From Bacteroidales bacterium (lineage in GTDB: Bacteria > Bacteroidota > Bacteroidia > Bacteroidales > WCHB1-69): a stretch of 21,340 nucleotides of DNA. Of this stretch, positions 1-5,746 are shown piece by piece; the first letter of the stretch is position 1, and each line of letters starts with the position of its first letter. The stretch is taken from contig JAFXPL010000141.1 of NCBI GenBank assembly GCA_017527945.1, positions 1 to 21,340 on the forward strand. The letters run 5' to 3'. The notes beneath the pieces are model-generated. The model was not told the DNA's origin and did not search any database. It saw only the letters and a program-made list of their open reading frames with translations. Made by a program: the position numbers and the translations under genes.

Positions 1-411
1 ACCTGGCAACCGCTATCGATCAGCGCACCGATGGCGGCCGCATCCACGGCCACCCAGTCCACGGAACAGAGCCGCGCACCTGTCACCACCTGCGTCGCCA
101 CCGGCTACAGTGGTGGGGACGGTGGCCGCCGACACCAGGCGACACCCCGGCAACCGCTATCGATCAGCGCACCGATGGCGGCCGCATCCACGGCCACCCA
201 GTCCACGGAACAGAGCCGCGCACCTGTCACCGGCTACAAAAAAACACAATAAACGATTGACAATTTAGCCCAAAATGACTTTTTCAGTCTTTTTGATAGT
301 TGAGATTTGTTTTTTTTATCTTTCCTACTGCACTATTAACCACCTACGCCGTCATTTGGCTACGATGGTGGCCGCCGACACCAGGCAGCCACCTGGCAAC
401 CGCTATCGAGC
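1..411. repeat. 144-bp repeat: two copies plus one decayed copy
   Basis: An 83-bp block at 5-87 recurs without a mismatch at 149-231, exactly 144 bases later. The intervening segment (88-148, rich in GGTGGCCGCC-like words) recurs in decayed form at about 340-411, including GGTGGCCGCCGACACCAGGC and CAACCGCTATCGA, so a third, partly degraded unit is present. The plus frame starting at base 1 is open to a TAA at 250-252, and 144 is a multiple of three, so this could be the end of a repeat protein entering the window. The peptide is unlike known families and a minus frame is also largely open, so coding is unproven. No gene is called here. Confidence 0.8.
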
Positions 412-784
412 GGACACGCCGTGTTCACAGTCTCCGTGGTGGCTCCTGTCTGTCACCGTGGCGGCTCTCATATTTGCGTCTAAAAGAGTAAGGGCGCGCG
501 CCCGACGGGGTAGGGCGTGAGGCGGGTGACTTCATACAAGAAGTATCGGCGCGTTATGCGCGCCGAGCTTAAAAATGTGATATACATCAAGTTATGAGAC
601 GATAAAATAACAATGAAGAAAAAACTGAATAAAGATGAAGGAAAATAAAAGAGAGGGAATGAAAAGGAAATGAGCAAAGCAGAGATGAACGTTTGGAAGA
701 AAAAAATAGACTTCCCAAACCTCGAGAAAGGTAATTGCTATTTTTGCCGAAGTCTTTAAGGTGTAAGACAAACAAAAAAGGAAT
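412..784. other. Gene-free spacer with two GC palindromes, then A-rich leader
   Basis: No credible gene was found. The stretch holds a 12-bp perfect palindrome, GGGCGCGCGCCC, at 492-503 and an 8-bp perfect hairpin at 546-566 (stem TCGGCGCG, loop TTATG). From about 600 the sequence turns strongly A/G-rich. Tiny frames starting at 613, 635 and 670 (the last 29 codons, overlapping the previous by ATGA) are too short to support. Confidence 0.6.
739..746 (+). promoter_or_regulatory. Bacteroidota-type -7 element upstream of the 785 gene
   Basis: TATTTTTG matches the TAnnTTTG consensus of the Bacteroidota primary sigma factor and is followed by CCG, as at other promoters in this window. It lies 38 bases before the ATG at 785. 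No convincing -33 TTTG was seen. Confidence 0.55.
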
Positions 785-1189
785 ATGAAACAGGGCTATA
801 TATCATTAACTGAAATTGTAAAGATTTATGGGCTGACAAAACAACAAAACGAGAGGGTGAGGAAAAACGCCAAGAACTGGGGATGTGAAGAGGTGAAAAT
901 TGGAAGGAATATATATTACAATGTGAATGACGTGTATTTGATCATAAATGGGTTGAAGAAAATAGATCCGCACAAAAAACATGTAAGAACACCTGAATAC
1001 ACCGACTTATCGTATTGCGCTGCCATGATGGGCAAAACGAATCATAATTTTTACCAGCTGGCGACCAATCATGGAGTAAGAACAAGATTCGTGAAGATTA
1101 ACGGCTGTTGGAAAGTGCGAACGACAGAGGCCTACGAGATAATGAAAAAAATAGACACGCCCATTTCGATAATGAAGAGCAAAAAATAA
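785..1189 (+). CDS. Unrecognised small protein with two helix-turn-helix-like modules
   Basis: A 134-residue, basic, AT-rich gene that I cannot assign to a named family. Residues about 5-59 and about 71-124 look like two copies of one module. Each begins with an aromatic/Leu-Ser/Thr segment (YISLTEI, YTDLSYC), has a Gly-x-Thr turn (YGLTKQ, MGKTNH), and ends with a strand-and-helix segment (VKIGRNIYYNVNDVYLII against VKINGCWKVRTTEAYEIM). This layout resembles MerR/excisionase-type winged helices, so DNA binding is a reasonable inference but not shown. The start is the first ATG after a TAnnTTTG promoter, preceded by AAAAAAGGAAT. Its base composition and frequent AGA, AGG and ATA codons differ from the housekeeping genes downstream, which suggests acquired DNA. 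It probably shares a transcript with the next gene, 65 bases away. Confidence 0.75.
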   Translation: MKQGYISLTEIVKIYGLTKQQNERVRKNAKNWGCEEVKIGRNIYYNVNDVYLIINGLKKIDPHKKHVRTPEYTDLSYCAAMMGKTNHNFYQLATNHGVRTRFVKINGCWKVRTTEAYEIMKKIDTPISIMKSKK

Positions 1190-1254
1190 GAATTCAACAC
1201 GAAGAATAGATAAAAGTACAGAAAACAATAGAATAAAAATCAAAAACTAAAAAA

Positions 1255-1593
1255 ATGGCAGAATTAACCGAAAAAGAGAAAAAAGAAATGGGATTCCCAT
1301 TTAAGGAATTCCCCACGAAGAGCAACAAGGAAACATGGGCGGAATGGGAAAGACGCTGTAAGAGGATGGGGTTCGATACCAATGAAATATGCGCGGCAAC
1401 ACCTACTGACGCATTGGTGGCCATGTATCGCGATGAGAAGGTAAGAAACCTTTCGGACATTATGCGAGGATACGACCCAGAAATATTGGAAGAAATCAAA
1501 CCGAGTAACGAAATAGCTCCCTATGACTGGGGGGAGCATTACAAAAAAATGTACGAGGGGTATGAAGAAGAATACCCTGAAATTTTCAAATAA
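1255..1593 (+). CDS. Unrecognised acidic small protein
   Basis: A 112-residue protein of unknown function and no recognised domain. It is charged and acidic, with an N-terminal Lys/Glu-rich helix (TEKEKKEM), a central region with WAEWERRCKRMGFD and an ALVAMYRDEK segment, and a C-terminus rich in Tyr and Glu (YEGYEEEYPEIF). No signal peptide or membrane segment is visible, so it is probably cytoplasmic. The ATG follows an A-rich leader typical of Bacteroidota starts. It follows the 785 gene in the same direction with a 65-base AT-rich gap and shares its AT-rich codon use, so the two may be one acquired unit. A pairing such as regulator plus partner is possible, but nothing in the sequence identifies it. 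Confidence 0.7.
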   Translation: MAELTEKEKKEMGFPFKEFPTKSNKETWAEWERRCKRMGFDTNEICAATPTDALVAMYRDEKVRNLSDIMRGYDPEILEEIKPSNEIAPYDWGEHYKKMYEGYEEEYPEIFK

Positions 1594-1610
1594 GACATGG
1601 TAAAAAGAAA

Positions 1611-1643
1611 GAAAAAAGGATACGAAAAACAGAAACGTATCCT
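1611..1643 (-). terminator. Rho-independent terminator reading minus
   Basis: An 8-bp perfect stem (AGGATACG at 1617-1624 with CGTATCCT at 1636-1643) encloses an 11-base loop. On the minus strand it is followed by five or more T residues (plus-strand A run at 1612-1616, then more A). On the plus strand no T run follows. It therefore suits a transcript coming leftward from the repeat array, where no minus-strand gene is evident. Confidence 0.55.
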
Positions 1644-1677
1644 AAAACCACCTTAGGCTTTAAGAAAGATAGAGTGG

Positions 1678-1719
1678 ATTAAAACATAATAAATTAAAAC
1701 ATAATAAATTAAAATAAAT
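1678..1719. repeat. 15-bp AT-rich tandem repeat
   Basis: The unit ATTAAAACATAATAA occurs twice in tandem and is followed by a partial third copy (ATTAAAATAAAT). It is pure A/T apart from one C per unit. Function unknown. Confidence 0.8.
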
Positions 1720-1794
1720 CAGAACGGTTAGAGACCCAAACAGAGTCAACGTAATCGTGATGAGTGAATCATCTTGTTTTTTTAGTGAGTTTGC

Positions 1795-1823
1795 TAGAAA
1801 TGCGGCTTTAAGCCGCATTTCTA
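1795..1823. other. Strong 13-bp hairpin before the repeat array
   Basis: TAGAAATGCGGCT at 1795-1807 pairs perfectly with AGCCGCATTTCTA at 1811-1823 across a TTA loop. A short T run (ATTTTAG) follows on the plus strand, so it may be a weak terminator, an RNA processing site or a stable RNA stem. It lies 15 bases before the first array unit. Confidence 0.65.
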
Positions 1824-1838
1824 TTTTAGATAGCGGGG

Positions 1839-2182
1839 AAAGGCAAAGTGGACGGGCGGCAGTGGTCGGATCCGGAAAGCCAAAACAAGGCAAGGCGGGA
1901 AAAGGCAAAGTGGACGGGCGGCAGTGGCCGGACCCGGAACGTCAAACAAGGCGAGTCAGGGAAAGGCAAAGTGGACGGGCGGCAGTGGCCGAAATATGGA
2001 TGCCAAGACAAAGCCAAAGAACGGAAAGGCAAAGAGGACGGGTAGTAGTGGCCGGAATAAGAAAGCCAGGACAAAGCAAATGGGCGAAAAGGCAAAGTGG
2101 ACGGGTAGCAGTGGCCAGAATAAGAATAACAGGACAAAGTGAAGCGGATAAAAGGCAAAGTGGACGGGGAAAGGTGGTGGGA
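1839..2182. repeat. Six-copy tandem array, 61-63 bp period
   Basis: The core AAAGGCAAAG starts at 1839, 1901, 1962, 2025, 2088 and 2151, giving periods of 62, 61, 63, 63 and 63. Each unit has a conserved half of about 30 bases (core, then TGGACGGG, then a GGCAGTGGCCG-like stretch) and a less conserved A-rich half containing ACAAAG-like words. Units drift from GC-rich on the left to A-rich on the right, and the last unit is cut short. The first two periods break any single reading frame and several frames are open on both strands, so a protein product is doubtful. The variable halves are related to each other, unlike CRISPR spacers. Confidence 0.9.
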
Positions 2183-2318
2183 TGAAACCGATGGTTAATA
2201 AAGTCGAAATCCCGGAAATAATATCAACATTGCCCATAAAAAGCGCATGATATTTGCAGATGTTTAGTATAAGATTGATAGTTATATGGTTAGAAAAACG
2301 GTTACTATCCCTGAGGGG

Positions 2319-2355
2319 ACACAGAAGCGGCAGAAATGCCGCTTTTTTTGTGTCT
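2319..2355. terminator. Strong orphan terminator before the TlpA-like gene
   Basis: AAGCGGCA (2325-2332) pairs with TGCCGCTT (2337-2344) around a GAAA tetraloop and is followed by further T residues to 2349. Outer arms GACACA and TGTGTC extend the symmetry. The nearest upstream plus-strand gene ends at 1593, so the transcript it ends is not obvious. Confidence 0.75.
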
Positions 2356-2407
2356 TCCGTCCTGCCTTTTCGACTCCGGCCGACGTGCCGGCCAAACAAA
2401 AAAAGTG

Positions 2408-2415
2408 TATCTTTG
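2408..2415 (+). promoter_or_regulatory. -7 promoter element of the TlpA-like gene
   Basis: TATCTTTG is an exact TAnnTTTG match followed by CGCCG, 24 bases before the chosen ATG at 2440. It supports starting the gene at 2440 and rules out the longer upstream frame. Confidence 0.75.
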
Positions 2416-2439
2416 CGCCGCTTTTTAAAAAGAAATAAG

Positions 2440-4119
2440 ATGAAAAAGAGTTCGCTGATTTTTGCTTTCTGCCTGATGGCCGTCGCATTGTTCGCCCAGG
2501 CTCCCATGTCATTGCATGTCTCCCTGCTGAACAACCATTTCCAGCATGTGAAACTGACCGGCGCGTACGGCAGCTCGCTGACCAGCTACGCCTCCGCCGA
2601 CATTAAGAATGACCAGTTCTCCATGAACCTCTCGCTCCCCAACGACATCTACCGACTCGACTTCGGCAACGGTTCCACTATGCTGCTGGTCGTTACCCCT
2701 GGCGAAAAGGTCGATATGACCCTCGATGCCGAAAACCTCCAGCAAATCGTCTCGGTGACCGGCTCCCCGTCTTTGGCCGCCGTCAAGGAGATGGCTTACC
2801 TCGCCCTACACAAGAAGTCTGTCCTCGACAGCATCAACGACGCCCTGCAGGATGACAAAGGCAAGGTCTATTGGGGCGACTTCGCCCAGAAGTTCAACCT
2901 CTATCGCCAAACCAATGACGATGTCGATAACTATATCCTGAACTCTTTTGACACGATGGACACCCTATACAATATATTATATAGGTCGGTGTCGAATGGC
3001 AAAGTGAAAGGGAACGCGGTGGCGGACTGCGCGGATGCGGCCAACCGCATGATGAAGAAGTTCGGCGTCCATTACAACCCGTTTGAGAATTACCAGGAAA
3101 ACGTCTCCCGCTACTATGACTTTTCCGCTTCCCGCATGGCCGGAGCGCAGGATTTCTACCGTGTTTTTGACCAGTACCAGTCCAACCTGCAGAAAAGGCA
3201 CCAGATTGCGAAGAACTCCCTCGGCTCCATTATGCCGAAGGTGAAGGAACTCCTGGCCGAAAAGGACAGCCTCTCCTACAACAACTTGTGGGACAAGAAA
3301 AGCAACCAGACGAAATGGGTGAACCGCGTGGCGGCGGAGCTTTATCCGATGTTGCAAGGCGTGGTGAGCCAGAAGGCCGCTTACGAGAACCTGATGAAGA
3401 GCGACAAGCAGAATGCCGATTTGTTGGTCTCCCAATCCCAGGAGAAGGTGAGTCAGGTGGTCTCCAAATACCAGAAAGCCTTCAACGAGATCGATGCCTC
3501 GCTCACGGGTCGGCTGAAGGATGAAATCCGGATGCACAAGGACGACATCGGCGTGCTCATGTTCCTTGACATCTTCCCGCGCGAACAGAACGCCGCACTG
3601 CATAACGAGGTGATCACGGCCTTGCACGGCAAGTTTCCCGATCATCTGATTGTGAAGGACCGCTGGAACTACATGAACTCACCCGCATCGAAGGTGGCCA
3701 TCGGTGCTATCGCCCCGGACCTGGAATTTCCGGACCCCAACGGCAAGATGCGCAAGCTCTCCGATCTGCGCGGCAAAGTGGTGCTGCTCGACTTCTGGGC
3801 CTCATGGTGCGGACCGTGCCGCCGCGAGAACCCCAATGTGACCAACAACTATAGCAAATACCACGACAAGGGCTTCGAGGTGTTCAGCGTCTCGTTGGAC
3901 AGCGACGCCGCCTCCTGGAAACGCGCCATCGAGGCCGACAAATTAGTGTGGCCCAACCACGTGAGCGACCTCAAGAAGTGGCAGTCGCAAGCCGCCGCCA
4001 TCTACGGCGTGCGCTCCATCCCATCGACCTTCCTGCTCGACAAGGAGGGCCGCATCGTCAAGCGCGACCTCCGCGGCGCCGACCTGGAGAATGCGGTTCG
4101 GCAGCTGGTGGGAGATTAA
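2440..4119 (+). CDS. Secreted TlpA-family thioredoxin-like protein
   Basis: A 559-residue exported protein. Residues 1-20 form a signal peptide (MKKSSLIFAFCLMAVALFAQ), with cleavage likely near the FAQ. Residues about 25-420 form a long N-terminal region of the kind found in Bacteroidota TlpA-like proteins, starting with a DUF4369-like beta domain and continuing as charged helices. Residues about 425-559 are a complete AhpC/TSA-Redoxin domain with WASWCGPCRREN. The redox pair is Cys457 and Cys460, and the cis-Pro loop is in GVRSIPSTFLL. The family acts as a periplasmic thiol-disulfide reductase; the partner is unknown. The start at 2440 is chosen because the promoter lies just before it and the signal peptide begins there. 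The stop codon lies at the edge of the tandem repeat that fills the spacer after it. It is probably a single-gene transcript. Confidence 0.9.
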   Translation: MKKSSLIFAFCLMAVALFAQAPMSLHVSLLNNHFQHVKLTGAYGSSLTSYASADIKNDQFSMNLSLPNDIYRLDFGNGSTMLLVVTPGEKVDMTLDAENLQQIVSVTGSPSLAAVKEMAYLALHKKSVLDSINDALQDDKGKVYWGDFAQKFNLYRQTNDDVDNYILNSFDTMDTLYNILYRSVSNGKVKGNAVADCADAANRMMKKFGVHYNPFENYQENVSRYYDFSASRMAGAQDFYRVFDQYQSNLQKRHQIAKNSLGSIMPKVKELLAEKDSLSYNNLWDKKSNQTKWVNRVAAELYPMLQGVVSQKAAYENLMKSDKQNADLLVSQSQEKVSQVVSKYQKAFNEIDASLTGRLKDEIRMHKDDIGVLMFLDIFPREQNAALHNEVITALHGKFPDHLIVKDRWNYMNSPASKVAIGAIAPDLEFPDPNGKMRKLSDLRGKVVLLDFWASWCGPCRRENPNVTNNYSKYHDKGFEVFSVSLDSDAASWKRAIEADKLVWPNHVSDLKKWQSQAAAIYGVRSIPSTFLLDKEGRIVKRDLRGADLENAVRQLVGD

Positions 4120-4208
4120 GGAGATTAGAAGTTTAGGAGATTAGAAGTTTAGGAGATTAGAAGTTTAGGAGATTAGGAGTTTAGGAGTTTAGAACTTTGA
4201 ACTTTGAA
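4112..4208. repeat. 16-bp GAGATTAGAAGTTTAG tandem plus TTTGAAC repeats
   Basis: Three exact 16-bp units start at 4121, 4137 and 4153. Degenerate GATTAGGAGTTTAG copies follow, then TTTGAAC copies at about 4193-4208. A further degenerate unit begins at 4112 inside the last codons of the TlpA-like gene, so its TAA sits within the repeat. Related simple repeats occur at 6768-6783, 9393-9443 and 18906-18944. Confidence 0.9.
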
Positions 4209-4269
4209 CTAAGATTTTGACTTTATAAAAAATATTTTTCCCGTGGTGCCCATTGTCCTATAAATTTTA

Positions 4270-4277
4270 TACTTTTG
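4270..4277 (+). promoter_or_regulatory. gdhA promoter
   Basis: TACTTTTG matches TAnnTTTG, with a TTG at 4253-4255 as a possible -33 element. It lies 51 bases before the gdhA ATG, giving a leader of roughly 45 bases. Confidence 0.65.
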
Positions 4278-4328
4278 CACCCGGATTTTAAACCCAAAAA
4301 ATACACCAAACTTAAAATAATAAATAGT

Positions 4329-5672
4329 ATGGATCTTCAAAAATTAATCAAACAAACTGAAGAAAAGAACCCTGGCCAACCTTTGTACAATCAGGCCGTT
4401 AGAGAGGTCCTCGAAACCATCTGCGATTTCGTGAACGAACATCCCAAATACGATCAGTACAAGATCGTTGAGCGCTTGCTCGAACCCGAAAGAATCATCA
4501 AATTCAAGGTCACTTGGGTTGATGACAAGGGCGAAATCCAAGTCAACAGAGGCTACCGTGTTCAGCACAACATGGCTATCGGACCGTACAAGGGCGGCTT
4601 GCGTTTCCACCCGACCGTTACGGAAGACACCATGAAGTTCCTTGCTTTCGAGCAGACTTTCAAGAACTCCCTGACCACTCTGCCCATGGGCGGCGGCAAG
4701 GGCGGCTCTGACTTCGATCCTAAGGGCAAATCCGAAGGCGAAGTGATGCGCTTCTGCCAGTCCTTCATGACTGAGCTGCAGAAATATATCGGACCCGACA
4801 CCGACGTTCCTGCTGGTGACATCGGCGTTGGCGGCCGCGAAATCGGCTTCATGTATGGCCAATACAAGAGACTCCGCGGCGAGCACGTCGGCGTGCTTAC
4901 GGGCAAGGGCCTCGAATGGGGTGGCTCTCTGATCCGTCCTGAGGCTACCGGTTACGGTGCCGTCTATTTCTTGGAAGGCATGCTGGCAGCCAAGAAGGAC
5001 ACCATCAAGGGCAAACGCTGCATCATCTCCGGTTTCGGTAACGTGGCTTGGGGTACCGCCCTCAAACTCGCCGAGCTGGGTGCCAACCTGGTTGCCATCT
5101 CTGGTCCTGACGGCTACATCCTCGATGAGGAAGGCATCAACACTCCTGAGAAGATCGAATACATGAACCAGCTGAACGCCACCCGTAACAACGTGGTTGC
5201 TCCTTTCGCTGAGAAATTCGCTTCTGCCAAGTTCTTCCCTGGCAAGAAGGTTTGGGAAGTTCCTTGCGAAATCGCTATGACCTGCGCTATCCAAAACGAG
5301 CTGAATGGCGACGACGCCAAGGCTCTGATCGGTCACAACGTGAAGTATGTGGTCGAGGTTTCCAACATGGGCTGCACCGCCGAGGCTGTCGCCGAGCTGC
5401 AAAAGGCTGGCATCTCCTTCGCTCCTGGCAAGGCTGCCAATGCCGGTGGCGTTGCTACCTCCGGTCTGGAAATGAGCCAGAACGCTCAACACCTCTCTTG
5501 GAAGAGCGAGCGCGTTGATGAGGAACTGCACCACATCATGAACAGCATTCACGAGAACTGCGTGAAGTACGGTACCGAGGCCAACGGCTACATCAACTAT
5601 GTGAAGGGCGCCAACATCGCCGGCTTCATCAAAGTTGCTGACGCCATGATCGCTCAAGGCATCGCTTACTAA
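4329..5672 (+). CDS. gdhA: Glutamate dehydrogenase, NADP-type
   Basis: This enzyme interconverts 2-oxoglutarate plus ammonia and glutamate in the cytoplasm, the main ammonia-assimilation step in gut Bacteroidales. From the ATG at 4329 it is 447 residues, the usual size of the hexameric bacterial NADP-type enzyme; an upstream frame start at 4275 would overlap the promoter and is rejected. Substrate-domain motifs are visible: PYKGGLRFHP near residue 86 and the catalytic-lysine motif PMGGGKGGSDFDP with Lys124. The Rossmann nucleotide-binding loop is GFGNVAWG at 235-242, and the late motif AGGVATSGLEMSQN is present. NADP preference is inferred from overall family similarity. It stands alone between its own promoter and a strong terminator. 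Codon use is biased to common codons, as in highly expressed genes. Confidence 0.95.
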   Translation: MDLQKLIKQTEEKNPGQPLYNQAVREVLETICDFVNEHPKYDQYKIVERLLEPERIIKFKVTWVDDKGEIQVNRGYRVQHNMAIGPYKGGLRFHPTVTEDTMKFLAFEQTFKNSLTTLPMGGGKGGSDFDPKGKSEGEVMRFCQSFMTELQKYIGPDTDVPAGDIGVGGREIGFMYGQYKRLRGEHVGVLTGKGLEWGGSLIRPEATGYGAVYFLEGMLAAKKDTIKGKRCIISGFGNVAWGTALKLAELGANLVAISGPDGYILDEEGINTPEKIEYMNQLNATRNNVVAPFAEKFASAKFFPGKKVWEVPCEIAMTCAIQNELNGDDAKALIGHNVKYVVEVSNMGCTAEAVAELQKAGISFAPGKAANAGGVATSGLEMSQNAQHLSWKSERVDEELHHIMNSIHENCVKYGTEANGYINYVKGANIAGFIKVADAMIAQGIAY

Positions 5673-5690
5673 TAGCAAGTTAGTTTGCAT

Positions 5691-5721
5691 AAAAAAAAGC
5701 ACCCGCAAGGGTGCTTTTTTT
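5691..5721 (+). terminator. gdhA terminator, also symmetric for the minus strand
   Basis: GCACCC (5699-5704) pairs with GGGTGC (5709-5714) around GCAA, preceded by eight A and followed by seven T, so the A and T tracts lengthen the stem. The T tract ends two bases before the next promoter element. Confidence 0.9.
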
Positions 5722-5722
5722 G

Positions 5723-5730
5723 TATCTTTG
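5723..5730 (+). promoter_or_regulatory. thiL promoter directly after the gdhA terminator
   Basis: TATCTTTG is an exact TAnnTTTG match followed by CCGC. Only 16 bases separate it from the thiL ATG, so the leader would be about ten bases. The usual -33 position falls inside the gdhA terminator hairpin. Confidence 0.7.
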
Positions 5731-5746
5731 CCGCAAATTTCCTGTT

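Larger units (their letters stand above)
1594..2407. other. Long gene-free stretch holding a repeat array and hairpins
   Basis: No credible protein gene was found in about 850 bases between the 1255 gene and the TlpA-like gene. Open frames occur on both strands only because the repeat units lack stop codons. In order it holds a minus-strand terminator (1611-1643), a 15-bp tandem repeat (1678-1719), a 13-bp hairpin (1795-1823), a six-copy array (1839-2182), an AT-rich stretch (2183-2318) and an orphan terminator (2319-2355). Confidence 0.7.

Noticed and set aside
613..759. Chain of tiny frames at 613, 635 and 670 with an ATGA overlap
   Set aside because: They have 11-29 codons in A-rich DNA where ATG is common, no family match, and the last contains the promoter of the next gene.
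1839..2182. Regular 61-63 bp period suggesting a CRISPR array
   Set aside because: The halves between the conserved parts are similar to each other, the conserved part itself drifts and is not palindromic at its ends, and no cas gene is present.
1757..2185. Open frames of 65-192 codons across the array on both strands
   Set aside because: They exist because the units lack stop codons. Two of the five periods are not multiples of three, and no frame has a promoter or start at a sensible place.
2254..2439. Longer N-terminus for the TlpA-like protein
   Set aside because: It would read through a strong terminator and the promoter, and the signal peptide begins at 2440.
2977..3645. 222-codon minus-strand frame inside the TlpA-like gene, and a 454-codon one (4344-5708) inside gdhA
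   Set aside because: They are antisense shadows of well-supported genes in GC-rich DNA, with no recognisable domain.
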